From assembly GCA_002699025.1 (NCBI GenBank), contig PABA01000177.1, positions 17,990 to 81,989 on the forward strand: 64,000 nt of DNA. The letters run 5' to 3'. Below are positions 15,891 to 28,717 of the stretch, one piece after another; position 1 is the stretch's first letter; each line of letters begins with the position of its first letter. This DNA comes from Sandaracinus sp. (lineage in GTDB: Bacteria; Myxococcota_A; Polyangia; Polyangiales; Houyiibacteriaceae). The position numbers were made by a program, and so were the translations under genes. Under the pieces are notes generated by a model. That model searched no databases, had not been told where the DNA came from, and was given only the letters and a program-made list of their open reading frames with translations.

Positions 15891-17603
15891 ATGAGCGAGA
15901 CCTTGTTCGTCGTGGGGAGCACCGGGCTCCTCGGAGACGCGGTGGTGCGGGAGGCGCTGGCGCGCGGCTGGCGGGTGATGCCGCTCGTACGAAACCTCGA
16001 GGCGCGGCGGGCCGCGCTCGGGGCGCGCTGGCCGGGCGCCGAGCCCGTCGCCGGGGACGTGATGGCGCCGGGGCTCGGTCTGGCGGACGGCGACCGGCGG
16101 CACCTCGCGGCGGTGAGCCTCTCCATCGACTGCTTCGGCCGGTTCGCCTTCGGGCTGGACGACGCCCAGGCGCGCGTGAACGTCGACGGAGCGGTGGCGA
16201 CCGTGCGCGTCGTGGCGACGCTCCCGGGGCTCCGCGCGCACGGGCACGTGGGGGGCTACCGCGTCGCCGATGGCACGGAGGGCGACGGCGCCTACGAGCG
16301 GAGCAAGCGCGAGGCCGTGCGGCAGGTCGCGGCGCAGGCCGAGGCGCTCGGCGTCCCCCTCACCCAGCTCCACCCGGCGACCGTGCTCGGCGACAGCCGG
16401 ACCGGCGAGACCTCGCAGACCACCGGGCTCGGCGACACCTTCCGGCGGCTCTGGGAGCGTCGCCTCCCCGCGCGGGTCGGCGGCAGGGACACCTGGGTCC
16501 CGGTGGTCTTCGCCGACGACTTCGCGCGCCTGGCCCTCGCCGCGCTCGAGGATCGGGCCGGGCGCGACGAGACGACGGCGCACTGGATCCTCGACGAGGC
16601 GACGCCGCGTCTGCCCGAGCTCCTGGAGACGCTCGCGCGCGTCGCCGGCGTCGACGCGCCGACCCGCTCGGTGCCGGTGGGCCTCGTGAGGGCGCTCCCA
16701 GCGCGCTGGACCGGGGTCGAGAAGGAGACGCTGGGCTTCCTCGACGCGCGGACCTATCCGACCGAGTCGGCGCGGGCGCTCCGGGAGGCCCATGGGATCG
16801 CGACTCCGGACCTCTCGGCGGGGCTCTCGCGCTGGGCGTCGCACCTCGTCGCGACGGGGTTCTCGGCCGAGCCGGCGGCGCGCGGGCGCTTCGTCGGCGG
16901 GACCTTCGTCGGGGAGCTCGGCGCGCCGGGGGATCGGCTCCTGCTCCACGGGCTCCCGCTCGAGCACGGGAGCTGGGCGCCGCTGGTCGACGCGCTCGGG
17001 CGAGGTGCCTGGGCGCCCGACCTGCCCGGGCTGGGGCGCTCGGGCGGCGCGGGGCGTGACCTCGACGGCGCGTGGCTGGAGGAGATCCTCGACGGTCTGG
17101 GCCTCGAGGCGGCGACGATCGTCGCGCACTCGCTCGCGTGTGCGCCCGCGCTCGAGCTGGCCGCCACGCGGCCCGAGCGGGTCCGCGCGCTGATCCTGCT
17201 CTCGCCGTTCTTCCTGCAGCGGCGCGCCGGCGCGCTGGGGCGCTGCCCGGCGCTCGCGGGGCCCGCGCTGAAGCGCATGAGCTCGGAGCGGCTCGGCGCC
17301 GCCCTCTTCCGCCGGCCCGACGTGCGGGTGGTGGCGCGGACGCGGGCGGCGCTCGCGCGGCGGGGTGTGGCGAGGGAGGCGGCGCGGCGGCTCGCCCAGG
17401 CGTCCCGGATGGACGAGCGCGCGCGGCTGCGAGCGCTCCTCGAGCGGGTGTCGCGGGAGTGGGGGCCGGTGACGCTCGTCGTGGGCGAGCACGATCCGCT
17501 CGAGGTCGCGGGGAAGGCGGAGTCGATCGCGGGCGCGGGCCACGCGCCGCAGGTCGACGCGCCAGAGGCCGTGGCGGCGGTCGTGCGAGCGGCGGTCGTG
17601 TAG
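15891..17603 (+). CDS. Two-domain fusion: NAD(P)-binding SDR plus alpha/beta hydrolase
   Basis: A 570-residue protein. Residues 1 to about 310 form an extended/atypical SDR domain with the Rossmann motif GSTGLLG near residue 9 and NVDGAVATVRV. A YERSKREA stretch could serve as Y-x3-K. Residues about 330-570 form an alpha/beta hydrolase with LLLHGLPLEHGSW (oxyanion strand), nucleophile elbow VAHSLA (Ser with both elbow Gly replaced by Ala), an acid in VGEHDPL and His in GAGHAPQ. The Crp/Fnr gene is divergent and its operator sits at -41.5. The substrate is unknown; the fusion suggests sequential reduction/epimerisation and ester or lactone hydrolysis. Confidence 0.75.
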   Translation: MSETLFVVGSTGLLGDAVVREALARGWRVMPLVRNLEARRAALGARWPGAEPVAGDVMAPGLGLADGDRRHLAAVSLSIDCFGRFAFGLDDAQARVNVDGAVATVRVVATLPGLRAHGHVGGYRVADGTEGDGAYERSKREAVRQVAAQAEALGVPLTQLHPATVLGDSRTGETSQTTGLGDTFRRLWERRLPARVGGRDTWVPVVFADDFARLALAALEDRAGRDETTAHWILDEATPRLPELLETLARVAGVDAPTRSVPVGLVRALPARWTGVEKETLGFLDARTYPTESARALREAHGIATPDLSAGLSRWASHLVATGFSAEPAARGRFVGGTFVGELGAPGDRLLLHGLPLEHGSWAPLVDALGRGAWAPDLPGLGRSGGAGRDLDGAWLEEILDGLGLEAATIVAHSLACAPALELAATRPERVRALILLSPFFLQRRAGALGRCPALAGPALKRMSSERLGAALFRRPDVRVVARTRAALARRGVAREAARRLAQASRMDERARLRALLERVSREWGPVTLVVGEHDPLEVAGKAESIAGAGHAPQVDAPEAVAAVVRAAVV

Positions 17604-17661
17604 CGAGGTCGTCGGCGCGTCGCTCGAGCGGGCGCCCCTCGGCTCGGCGGCGCGGCCGACC

Positions 17662-18927
17662 TCAGCGGCGGCGGAGCTGGCGCGTGAGGGCGTCGACGAG
17701 GGCGAGGGAGAGCCAGAACATGTAGGAGACCTCGGTCTGGCGGGCGACCCACTCCATCAGGCCCTGGAGGTAGGTCACCGTCAGGCCGGCGCTCAGGCCG
17801 AGGAGCACGTCGGCCCGGGGGTCGCCGCGGGCGCGGAAGGCGCCGCGGAGCGCGCGCACGAGCGGCGGCAGGAGCGTGCCGAGATAGGCCAAGAGGCCGA
17901 GCAGGCCGAGCTCGGCGAGCGTGAGCCAGTAGACGTGGTGGGCGACGCCGTGCCGGTCGACGGCGAGCACGCCGGCCCGATCGCCGTAGCCCATCTCGGA
18001 GACGGCGTGGCTGTAGTGGTTGATGCCGATGCCCGTCAGGGGATGGTCGGCGAGCATCATCGCCGCGGCGTCGTTGAAGCGGTGGCGCGCTTCGGCGCTC
18101 GACTTCGGCGCGTTCTCGAAGCGCGCGATCAGGCTGTCGAGGCTCTGGCCGAGCACGACGAGGCCCGCGAAGACCACGCCGAGGGCGATGCCGATCTTGC
18201 GGGCGCTCAGGCCCCGGCGCGCGGTGCCGGCGAAGACCAGGGCGCCGGCGAGGGCGAAGAGGGCGAGGGAGCCGCGCGACTGGCCGAGGATCACGCACAG
18301 GCCCGCGCCGCCGATGCACGCCGGGGCGAGCCAGCCGCCGCGCCCGGCGAGGAGGAGCGCGAGGGAGGTCGGGTAGACGAGGTTCACGGCCATGCCGAGC
18401 GTGTTCGAGTGCGGCATGGCGCCGGAGGCGCGGAGGATGCCGAGGCCGTAGCGATCGTGAAGGGCCGTGGCGGTCACGTAGACCACGCCGAGGGCGAGCC
18501 CCGTGAGGGCCGCCGGGGTCAGCTCCGGGCGGCGCACGTAGCGGGTCGCGACGGCGAAGACGAAGTACATGCGCAGGAGCTTCCAGGTGCTGAAGAGCGC
18601 GTAGAGGGGGCGGTCCGCGCCGGGGATGGAGGCGAGGACGGCGAGGAGGTAGAGGGCACGGGGGACGCGCCAGGCGGCGGGCGCCTCGCGCTTCGGGGCG
18701 GCGACGAAGAGCGCGAGCGCGACGAGGTCGACGAGCGCCACCTCGAAGCCGAGGGAGTCGCCCCGGTAGGCCGGGAGCGCGTAGAGGTTCATCGTGAAGC
18801 GCTCGCCGATGAACGGGAGGAAGGCGAGCAGGCCGATGCCGAGGCGGAGGAGCTTCGGCCGGCCGCGCGCGAGGGCGCCCGCCGCCGGCATGGCGACGAG
18901 CGCGGCGGCGAGCGCGAGCCACTTCAC
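17662..18927 (-). CDS. O-antigen polymerase/ligase family protein (Wzy-like)
   Basis: A 421-residue integral membrane protein with about 11-12 hydrophobic segments and a large loop containing FNDAAAMMLADHPLTGIGINHY, the region typical of the Wzy/O-antigen ligase family, then HHVYWLTLAELGLLG. It would polymerise lipid-linked repeat units on the periplasmic face. It overlaps the flippase gene as ATGA. The export pair Wzx-Wzy is thus translationally coupled. Confidence 0.85.
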   Translation of the reverse strand: MKWLALAAALVAMPAAGALARGRPKLLRLGIGLLAFLPFIGERFTMNLYALPAYRGDSLGFEVALVDLVALALFVAAPKREAPAAWRVPRALYLLAVLASIPGADRPLYALFSTWKLLRMYFVFAVATRYVRRPELTPAALTGLALGVVYVTATALHDRYGLGILRASGAMPHSNTLGMAVNLVYPTSLALLLAGRGGWLAPACIGGAGLCVILGQSRGSLALFALAGALVFAGTARRGLSARKIGIALGVVFAGLVVLGQSLDSLIARFENAPKSSAEARHRFNDAAAMMLADHPLTGIGINHYSHAVSEMGYGDRAGVLAVDRHGVAHHVYWLTLAELGLLGLLAYLGTLLPPLVRALRGAFRARGDPRADVLLGLSAGLTVTYLQGLMEWVARQTEVSYMFWLSLALVDALTRQLRRR

Positions 18928-20411
18928 GGCCGGAGCTCCGCGGCGGTCTGGCTCGGGACAGCGGCCGGGGGGGCGGCGTCGGCGGGCGAGCGGTGCCGCC
19001 AGGTCCAGGCCAGGCCGGCGCCGGCGCCGGCGAGGGTGACGAGGCCGCAGGCGAGGGCGGCGCCGAGGGGGCCGGCGGCGAGCGGGCGGAGCGCGGCGGC
19101 GAGGGGGAGCGCGACGGCGAGGGCGGCGGCGCCGGGCGCGAGCGCCTCGGCGACCTCACCGCGCGACCAGCCGAAGGCGCGGCGAGCGGCGCGCCAGCTC
19201 AGCAGCGCCGTCAGCGCCGCGCCGGCGACCGTGCTCCCGGCGACGGCCCAGACGCCGAGCCGGTCGGCGAGGGAGAGGGAGATCGCGGCGTTGAGCACGG
19301 CCCCGGCGATCACCGGACGGGCGCCGCGCCAGGCCGAGCCGCTCGCGTAGGTGAGGGCGACGCAGGCCATCTCCTGGGCGCCGGTCCAGGTCGCGGCGAA
19401 GGCGAGCAGGGCGAGGGGCACCGCCAGGTCGGCGGGCGCGAGACCCCCGCCGGCCCAGCTCTCGAGGAGGGGCGCGCCGAGGAGGGCGATCGCGAGCATG
19501 CCCGCGGCGACGAGGGGCGTGAGGACACCGGTGCCGAGGCGGATCGCTTCGCGCGGCGCCGCGCCGAGGCGGGGGAGGAGGGCGGCGCTGGTCTGCTTGG
19601 CGAGCACGTAGCTCTGGTCGACGGCGCGGAGGGCGACCCCGTAGGCGGCGACGGCGGCGAGGGGCGCGGCCCGGACGAGGACGAGGAGGTCGATGCGGAG
19701 CGCGAGGACGCCGGCGAAGTGGATGGCGAGGGCGGCGGCGCCGTCGCGGAAGGCGGCGCGGCGTGCGCCGGGGGCGCGGGGCGCGGCGGGGAGCAGGGGG
19801 AGCGCCGGGTCGAGGGTGCGCGCGATGCGGACGACGAGCGCGCCCTCGACGAGGGCGAAGAGGAGGAGCGCGGCGGCGGGGGCGACGAGGCTCTCGGCGA
19901 GGACCAGGCCGAGGGTGGCGGCGATCACCTGGAGCGCGGCGGCGAGGGCGCGGGCGCGCGCGAGGGGACGGAGGCCGCCGCGGGCGATGGCGACGCCCCG
20001 GAAGGGGGCGGCGAGGGCGGTGAGGCCGGCGGCGAGGAGCACGAGGGCGGCGGCCAGGTGGAGCTCGCCGGCGCGGGGCGTGGGCGGGACGGCGACGAGG
20101 AGAGGGAAGAGGGCGAGGGCGACGAGCGGGGCGAGGAGCGCGTTGGTGCGGAGCGCGAGGCCGACGAGGGCGTGGCTGCGGGCGCGCTCGCCGGCGACGA
20201 TGGCGCGCTGGACGGCGGTGGTGAGGCCGAGGTCGGCGAGGCCGGGGAGGGCGGCGGCGGTGCCGAGGAGCGCCCAGAGGCCGAGCGCCTCCGCACCGAG
20301 GCGGTGGCCGACGAGGGGGACGATGACGAGCCCGGCGGCCGTGGCGGCGAGCTGGCGGAGCACGCCGGCGGCCATGTCGGCGAGGGAGGCGCGGCGGGAG
20401 GAGGAGCGCAT
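18924..20411 (-). CDS. Oligosaccharide flippase (Wzx/PST family)
   Basis: A 495-residue polytopic membrane protein with about 12-14 hydrophobic segments, starting MRSSSRRASLADMAAGVLRQL and then GLVIVPLVGHRLGAEALGLWALL, the N-terminal pattern of MATE/PST flippases. It moves undecaprenyl-linked repeats across the inner membrane. ATG 20411 was chosen over upstream in-frame codons because it fits the family N-terminus and lies 14 nt after a sigma-54-like -12 element. Confidence 0.85.
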   Translation of the reverse strand: MRSSSRRASLADMAAGVLRQLAATAAGLVIVPLVGHRLGAEALGLWALLGTAAALPGLADLGLTTAVQRAIVAGERARSHALVGLALRTNALLAPLVALALFPLLVAVPPTPRAGELHLAAALVLLAAGLTALAAPFRGVAIARGGLRPLARARALAAALQVIAATLGLVLAESLVAPAAALLLFALVEGALVVRIARTLDPALPLLPAAPRAPGARRAAFRDGAAALAIHFAGVLALRIDLLVLVRAAPLAAVAAYGVALRAVDQSYVLAKQTSAALLPRLGAAPREAIRLGTGVLTPLVAAGMLAIALLGAPLLESWAGGGLAPADLAVPLALLAFAATWTGAQEMACVALTYASGSAWRGARPVIAGAVLNAAISLSLADRLGVWAVAGSTVAGAALTALLSWRAARRAFGWSRGEVAEALAPGAAALAVALPLAAALRPLAAGPLGAALACGLVTLAGAGAGLAWTWRHRSPADAAPPAAVPSQTAAELRP

Positions 20412-20423
20412 GGAGGCCGGAGG

Positions 20424-20439
20424 TGCAGCGGGCGTGCCG
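20424..20439 (-). promoter_or_regulatory. Sigma-54-type promoter of the wzx-wzy operon
   Basis: CGGCACG-CCCG-CTGCA on the minus strand, GG-N10-GC. Predicted start is 20413, two bases before ATG 20411. Confidence 0.65.
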
Positions 20440-20532
20440 CGGCTCGCGGGGCTCTCGGCGGGCGCCCGTCGGACGGGCGCGGTCGGCATCCCGGGGGCCG
20501 CCCTCGCCGCGCGCGGCGGGGCGCTCCGGCGC

Positions 20533-20548
20533 TGGCACGGCAGCCGCT
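20533..20548 (+). promoter_or_regulatory. Sigma-54-type promoter of the ArnT-like gene
   Basis: TGGCACG-GCAG-CCGCT, a perfect -24 block with GG-N10-GC. Predicted start is near 20559, 27 nt before ATG 20586. Confidence 0.6.
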
Positions 20549-20585
20549 ATCCGGAGGCTCCACACGCTTCGACCCCCGGAGAGCC

Positions 20586-22541
20586 ATGACCACCCCCCTC
20601 GCGCTGCCCCGTCCCGGAACGCTCCGTCCCGCATTGGAACGGCTCCTCGGCCACCGGGCCTTCGTGCCCGGCGTGGCTCTCCTCGGCCTCCTCGCGCGCC
20701 TCGCCCTCGTGGGCCTCCTCGGCGGCGAGCTCCGCTTCTGGGACGAGCGCGACTACGACCGCATCGCCCGGGCGCTCCTCGCGGGGGAGGGCTTCGACCG
20801 GGGCTTCGGTCCGACGGCGTTCCGGCCGCCGGGGCAGCCCGTCTTCCTCGCGGCGCTCCAGGCGCTCGGCGCCACCGCTCGGATGGTGGAGGCGGCGCAG
20901 GCGCTCCTGCTCACGCCGCTCACCTTCCTCGGGTCCCGGCTCGCGCGCGAGCTCGGCGCCCGGCCGGCGGCGGTGGGCGCGGTCGCGGCCGCCATCGCGC
21001 TCCACCCGGGCCTCGCCTACGGGAGCGCGACGCTCTTCCCGGTGGTCGGGACGGCGCTCCTCCTCGGCCTCGGGCTCCCGCTCGCGGCCCGCGCCGTGCG
21101 TCGGGGTCGGGTCCGGGCCGCGCTCGGGGGCGGGCTGGCGCTCGGGCTCGCGGCCTCCTTCACGCCCTACTTCGCGCCGCTGCCGCTCCTCGCCGCCGGG
21201 CTCGCCGCGCGCCGGGCCCCGCGCCGCCGCCTGGCCGTCGCGCTCGCTCTCGCGCTCGTCGGCCTCGCGCCGACCGGCGCCTGGGTGCTGCGCAACGCCA
21301 TCGTGCTCGGCAGCCCGACCCTGGGTACGCACGGCGGGTACAACCTCGCGCTCGGCGCCAACGATCGGGCGACGCCGCGGAGCGGCAACCACATCGAGCC
21401 CGACCGGCCGGCGAGCCTGCCGGCCGACGAGCCGGGGCGCGACGCGGCCATGCGCGCGGTGGCTCGACGTTGGATCGCGGCGCACCCGGGGCGCTGGTTG
21501 GGGCTCGCGGCCGGGCGCGCCGTCGCGGTGCTCGACTCGGCCGGGCGCCCGACGGCGGCCCGCGCCGACTTCGGCGTGGCCGCGCAGCTCCTCGGGGGCG
21601 CGCTGAGCGCGCTGGTGCTCCTCGGGCTGGTCGGGCTCTGGCGGCGGCGGCGGGACCCGCGGGCCTGGCTCGTCGCGGCGGCCTTCGCGCTGGTCCTGGC
21701 GGCGGCGGCGAGCAGCATCGTCAAGCCGCGCTTCCGCTTCCCCCTCGACCCGCTGCTCATCGCCTTCGCGCCGGCGGCCTTCGGCTCCCGCCCGCGCCCC
21801 GGGCGCGAGGCGACGCTCAGCGCAGGCCGTACTTCTTCAGCTTGCGATAGACGGTCGTGCGGCCGATGCCGAGCTGCCGCACCACCTCGGCGACGTTCCC
21901 GTCGCAGCGCTCGAGCGCCTCGACCAGCGCCCGGCGCTCGAGCTCCTCCATGCTCAGCGGCCCGCCCGCTCCCTCGGCGCCGGCGCCGGCCGGGGCTCCG
22001 GGCTCCTCCCCCGGCCCGTCGGTGCCCGCCGCCGCGGCCTCGCGGATGCGCGGCGGCAGGTCCTCCAGGCGCACCAGGCCGTCCCGGCACACCACCAGCG
22101 CGCGCTGCACGGCGTTCTCGAGCTCGCGCACGTTGCCCGGCCAGCGGTGCCGCCGGAAGAGCGCCACCACCGCGTCGTCGAGCCGGGGCGGCGGCTCGCC
22201 GCCGTGCTGCGCCAGGAAGCGTCGCGCCAAGAGCAGCACATCGTCGCCCCGGGCGCGGAGCGGCGGCACGTCCATCTCGAACACGGCCAGCCGGAAGAAG
22301 AGGTCCTCCCGGAAGCGCCCCGCGGCCACCTCGCTGGCCAGGTCCCGATGGCTCGCGGCGACGATGCGGATGTCGACGCGGATCTCCTCGGCGCCCCCGA
22401 TGCGGTGGAAGCTCCGCTCCTGCAGCACGCGCAGCAGCTTCGCCTGCAAGCTCGCGCTCAGCTCGGCGACCTCGTCGAGGAAGAGCGTGCCGCCGTCCGC
22501 CTGCTCGAAGCGCCCTGCCCGGCGTCGGTCTGCGCCGGTGA
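20586..22541 (+). CDS. ArnT/PMT-like membrane glycosyltransferase, C-terminus without a nearby stop
   Basis: A family-like core of about 410 residues. An early [10 protein letters not shown] segment near residue 53 resembles the catalytic Asp-containing loop of ArnT/PMT GT-C enzymes, followed by [13 protein letters not shown] and about 10-11 hydrophobic segments ending at [15 protein letters not shown] (near 21785). Such enzymes transfer sugars from polyprenyl-phosphate donors in the periplasm. The frame has no stop there and continues about 240 Arg/Pro/Ala-rich residues antisense to the NtrC-type gene until 22541. That tail is probably a read-through artefact of GC-rich DNA, or a real unusual extension. 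Confidence 0.75.
   Translation: MTTPLALPRPGTLRPALERLLGHRAFVPGVALLGLLARLALVGLLGGELRFWDERDYDRIARALLAGEGFDRGFGPTAFRPPGQPVFLAALQALGATARMVEAAQALLLTPLTFLGSRLARELGARPAAVGAVAAAIALHPGLAYGSATLFPVVGTALLLGLGLPLAARAVRRGRVRAALGGGLALGLAASFTPYFAPLPLLAAGLAARRAPRRRLAVALALALVGLAPTGAWVLRNAIVLGSPTLGTHGGYNLALGANDRATPRSGNHIEPDRPASLPADEPGRDAAMRAVARRWIAAHPGRWLGLAAGRAVAVLDSAGRPTAARADFGVAAQLLGGALSALVLLGLVGLWRRRRDPRAWLVAAAFALVLAAAASSIVKPRFRFPLDPLLIAFAPAAFGSRPRPGREATLSAGRTSSACDRRSCGRCRAAAPPRRRSRRSARAPRPAPGARAPPCSAARPLPRRRRRPGLRAPPPARRCPPPRPRGCAAAGPPGAPGRPGTPPARAARRSRARARCPASGAAGRAPPPRRRAGAAARRRAAPGSVAPRAAHRRPGRGAAARPSRTRPAGRRGPPGSAPRPPRWPGPDGSRRRCGCRRGSPRRPRCGGSSAPAARAAASPASSRSARRPRRGRACRRPPARSALPGVGLRR
20606..20640. promoter_or_regulatory. 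Two 15-bp palindromes inside the 5' end of the ArnT-like gene
   Basis: GCCCCG-TCC-CGGAAC (20606-20620) and GTCCCG-CAT-TGGAAC (20626-20640), centres 20 bp apart. They lie about 180 bp upstream of the wzx promoter and about 70 bp downstream of the ArnT promoter; both positions are compatible with a looping activator. Confidence 0.45.
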
Positions 22542-23214
22542 AGGCGCCCTTCTCGTGCCCGAAGAGCTCCGCCTCCTGGAGCGTCTCCGCCACCGCCGCG
22601 CAGTTCAGCGCGACGAAGGGGCCCCGGGCGCGCGGGCCCTGGTCGTGGATGGCTCGGGCCACCAGCTCCTTGCCGGCGCCGCTCTCGCCGCGCAGCAGGA
22701 CCGTCACCTCGCTCGAAGCGACCCGGTCCACCTGCCGGAAGAGGGCTCGCATCACCGGCGAGCGGCCGAGCATGCCCGCGTACTCGTCGGTCGTCGTCGA
22801 CGCCTGCTCGAGGCCGGCGATCTTCAGCGCCATGCCGTGGCGCTCCACGGCGTTGCGGACCACCGTCTCGAGGCGCGTGCGGTCGAGCGGCTTGGGGAGG
22901 TAGTCGTAGGCGCCGCCCTGCATGGCCTCGACGACCGTGTCGACCTCCCGGTCCGCCGTGAGGATCACGACGGGCAGGCGCGGGTGCGTCCGCCGCAGCC
23001 GATGCAGGGTCTCCATGCCGCTCATGCCCGGGAGCCCGAGGTCGAGGCAGACGCAGTCCGGGATCGTCGTCGGCAGCACGTCGAAGAGCGCCTCGCCGCT
23101 CTCGACCGGCTCCACGTCCCAGCCGGCCTTCTCGAGCCAGCGGGTCGTCAGCAGCCGGAGGTCCGGGTCGTCCTCGACGAGGATGACGACCCCGTCGGTG
23201 TCGGGAGCGGCCAT
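21817..23214 (-). CDS. NtrC-family sigma-54-dependent response regulator
   Basis: A 465-residue protein. The receiver (1 to about 120) has the acidic pair EDD, phospho-acceptor Asp58 (CLDLGLP) and the conserved LPKP lysine. The AAA+ domain has Walker A GESGAGKE (176-183), GAFTGA (223-228, the sigma-54 contact loop) and GGTLFLDE (241-248). The C-terminus is a Fis-type HTH ([20 protein letters not shown]). It is the only sigma-54 activator in the window and sits in the middle of an EPS locus rich in sigma-54-like promoters, comparable to EpsI/Nla24 of Myxococcus. No cognate kinase precedes it; the divergent H-NOX/hybrid-kinase operon is the obvious candidate. Confidence 0.92.
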   Translation of the reverse strand: MAAPDTDGVVILVEDDPDLRLLTTRWLEKAGWDVEPVESGEALFDVLPTTIPDCVCLDLGLPGMSGMETLHRLRRTHPRLPVVILTADREVDTVVEAMQGGAYDYLPKPLDRTRLETVVRNAVERHGMALKIAGLEQASTTTDEYAGMLGRSPVMRALFRQVDRVASSEVTVLLRGESGAGKELVARAIHDQGPRARGPFVALNCAAVAETLQEAELFGHEKGAFTGADRRRAGRFEQADGGTLFLDEVAELSASLQAKLLRVLQERSFHRIGGAEEIRVDIRIVAASHRDLASEVAAGRFREDLFFRLAVFEMDVPPLRARGDDVLLLARRFLAQHGGEPPPRLDDAVVALFRRHRWPGNVRELENAVQRALVVCRDGLVRLEDLPPRIREAAAAGTDGPGEEPGAPAGAGAEGAGGPLSMEELERRALVEALERCDGNVAEVVRQLGIGRTTVYRKLKKYGLR

Positions 23215-23226
23215 GGGGAGAGTGTA
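23215..23226 (-). promoter_or_regulatory. Leaderless -10 element of the NtrC-type gene
   Basis: TACACT at 23226-23221, then 6 nt, then ATG 23214. Confidence 0.55.
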
Positions 23227-23345
23227 TCGGCTCGACCTCCGGAGATCGCCAAGGACCTGTCCGGAGCGTGGGATGCGTTCGGAGGGAGCGGGACGGAATG
23301 GACCGGAATGGACTGCACGCGATGGGATGGCGCGCGCGCGGCAGG

Positions 23346-23357
23346 TAGACTCGCGGC
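23346..23357 (+). promoter_or_regulatory. Leaderless -10 element of the H-NOX/hybrid-kinase operon
   Basis: TAGACT, then 6 nt, then ATG 23358. The divergent NtrC-type gene has the same arrangement; the two starts are 143 bp apart. Confidence 0.55.
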
Positions 23358-23902
23358 ATGCTGGGCGTCGTCTTCACGGAGCTCGTCGAGATGATCGAAG
23401 GGGAGCTCCCCGCGGGCGAGGCCGAGGCCGTGATCCAGCCCGGCTCGCTCTCGCGGGGCGGGGCCTACACGGCCCTCGGCCGCTACCCGGCCGAGGAGCT
23501 CGTGGGCATCGTCCAGCGCCTCGCTGCGCACAGCGGGCAGCCCCTGGAGCACTGGCTCCGCGCGTTCGGGGCGCACCTCTTGCCCCGCTTCATGGAGCGC
23601 TGGCCGGCGCTCTTCGAGGGTGTGGAGAGCGCCTTCGACCTCCTCGAAGGGCTCGAGGATCGGGTCCACGCGACCGTGCGGCGGCTCTACCCGCAGGCCG
23701 AGCTGCCGCGCTTCGAGGTCCGGCGCGACGGGGACCGGGAGCTGGTCCTCGTCTACCGCTCGGAGCGGGCGATGGCGGATCTCGCGCGCGGGCTCCTCGA
23801 AGCCGCCGTGGCCCACTGGGGGGAACCGATGGAGATCGGGGAGGAGGATCTCTCGGGGGGCGCCCGCACCGAGGTCCGCTTCACCTTGAGGTCCCGGTCG
23901 CC

Positions 23903-23906
<4 letters not shown>
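23358..23906 (+). CDS. H-NOX (heme-nitric oxide/oxygen binding) domain protein
   Basis: A 182-residue stand-alone H-NOX protein, the usual family length. It has the family landmarks: FTELVEMIE near the N-terminus, [11 protein letters not shown], the proximal heme ligand His104 in [17 protein letters not shown] with the conserved LP motif after it, and the Y-x-S-x-R heme-propionate clamp as YRSER (133-137). Bacterial H-NOX proteins bind NO (some O2) on ferrous heme and regulate a partner kinase or cyclase. The partner gene follows with a GTGA overlap and encodes a hybrid histidine kinase. Confidence 0.9.
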
Positions 23907-26530
<2,624 letters not shown>

Positions 26531-26536
26531 GGGGGC

Positions 26537-26570
26537 CGCGCGGCGTGCTCGCCCCGGAGCACGCCGCGCG
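26537..26570. terminator. Strong bidirectional hairpin
   Basis: Perfect 14-bp stem CGCGCGGCGTGCTC / GAGCACGCCGCGCG with a 6-nt loop between convergent genes. Confidence 0.7.
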
Positions 26571-26576
26571 CGGGCC

Positions 26577-27533
<957 letters not shown>

Positions 27534-27578
27534 GGGAGACCTCCGGGGGGAGCGGTTGGGGTTTCGGGGGAGGGGGAT

Positions 27579-27594
27579 TGCAGGGGCCGTGCCT
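27579..27594 (-). promoter_or_regulatory. Sigma-54-type promoter of the UXS-like gene
   Basis: AGGCACG-GCCC-CTGCA on the minus strand, GG-N10-GC, followed by A. Predicted start is about 27568, 35 nt before the ATG. Confidence 0.65.
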
Positions 27595-27625
27595 GCTGGA
27601 GGGGGCGCGCCTTCGGGAGCTCGGC

Positions 27626-27660
27626 GTCCCGATGCGGGACGGGCGGGCCCAGGCTGGAAC
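27626..27660. promoter_or_regulatory. Two 15-bp palindromes upstream of the UXS-like gene
   Basis: GTCCCG-ATG-CGGGAC (27626-27640, a perfect palindrome) and GGCCCA-GGC-TGGAAC (27646-27660), centres 20 bp apart and 40-60 bp upstream of the -24 element. Confidence 0.6.
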
Positions 27661-27673
27661 GGTCGGCGCGCGT

Positions 27674-28705
27674 TCAGGGGCGCTCGTCGCCGGCCGGGCG
27701 CTGGCGGCGGGGAGGAGCGGTGGAGGCGAGCGGATCCCTGAGCGCGTCGTGCGGTTCCGCCCCCGAGAGCGCCCGGGCGAGCGCACGCGAGTAGGTCTCG
27801 GCGCCGCGGGCGTCGAGGTGCACGTCGTCGACCCAGTGGCCGTTCGGGACGGGGAGCGCGCGGAGGTCGATCACCGAGACGCGGCGCGCCCGCGCGAGCT
27901 CGAGGAGCGTCGCCAGCGCGCGCGCCTCGGGCGCGGGCCAGCCACCTCGCCGCGGTCCGACGAGGAAGCGCACCTCGACCCCCGCGACGCGCGCGTCGTC
28001 GACGAAGGCCGCGTAGTGGGCGAGGCCCCGGGCGGCGGCGTCGTCGGCCCGGGGGACGGCGGGGGGCGTGACGGGGGAGGGGGGCGTGGGGCGCAGACCG
28101 GCGCGCGGCGCGAGCGGCGCGAAGCCCCGGCTCGGAGGCCCGCCGCGGAGGGCGCGGGCCAGGCTCGGCAGGCCGGCCGAGTTGTAGCGGTAGACGTGGC
28201 TGAGCAGCTTGAGGCGCGCGAAGGGGTCGCGCGCTTCGAGGGCCGCGTCCACGCGGGGATCGCGCCCGACGAAGGGCGCGAAGAGGCCGAGCCGGCCCGC
28301 ACGATCATCGACCAGATCGTGCGGGTTCAGGTCGAGCACGTAGGAACGGGCGCGCGAGCCCTCGGCGCGCATGAGCGCGGCGAGCAGGCGGGCGTAGAGC
28401 ACGCCGTGGCCGTCGCAGCCCGCGTTCCGTACGCGCTCTCCGAGGGCCGCCTCGAGGGGCACCGGGTCCACGTGACGCCGAACGCGCGAGCTCCCGAAGA
28501 CCACCCAGCGGGCGCGCCGGTCGGCCAGAGCCGCGCGGAGGAGGCCACCGCTCTTCTCGCCGTCGAGGGCGCGGGCGCTCGCGAGCTCGAGGCCGGCGCC
28601 GAGGGCGCGGTCGGCGAGCCCGAGCAGGGCGAGGAAGAGGAGCACCGGGCGGAGCGTGGCCGGGCGGAAGGTCGGACGAAGGCGGGCGCGGGGCGGGGTC
28701 GACAT
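27674..28705 (-). CDS. Membrane-anchored SGNH-like protein of the O-acylation operon
   Basis: A 343-residue protein. It has one N-terminal membrane segment (about 20-37), a [14 protein letters not shown] block resembling SGNH block I (Ser), and a C-terminal [15 protein letters not shown] with Asp and His as in SGNH block V. Proteins of this type commonly accompany MBOAT acyltransferases and act as periplasmic acyl acceptors or transferases for polysaccharide. The gene starts 12 nt after the MBOAT stop, with AGGGAG upstream of the ATG. The C-terminus is Pro/Arg-rich. Confidence 0.7.
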   Translation of the reverse strand: MSTPPRARLRPTFRPATLRPVLLFLALLGLADRALGAGLELASARALDGEKSGGLLRAALADRRARWVVFGSSRVRRHVDPVPLEAALGERVRNAGCDGHGVLYARLLAALMRAEGSRARSYVLDLNPHDLVDDRAGRLGLFAPFVGRDPRVDAALEARDPFARLKLLSHVYRYNSAGLPSLARALRGGPPSRGFAPLAPRAGLRPTPPSPVTPPAVPRADDAAARGLAHYAAFVDDARVAGVEVRFLVGPRRGGWPAPEARALATLLELARARRVSVIDLRALPVPNGHWVDDVHLDARGAETYSRALARALSGAEPHDALRDPLASTAPPRRQRPAGDERP

Positions 28706-28717
28706 GGCTCCCTCGGC

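Noticed and set aside
17605..17663. GAGGTCG...CGACCTC as a terminator between convergent genes
   Set aside because: Only 7-bp arms with a 45-nt loop; too weak.
23281..23335. Repeated GGAATGGA motifs upstream of the H-NOX gene as sigma-54 or activator sites
   Set aside because: Spacing between GG and GC is 8 or 13 nt and the palindrome consensus is not met.
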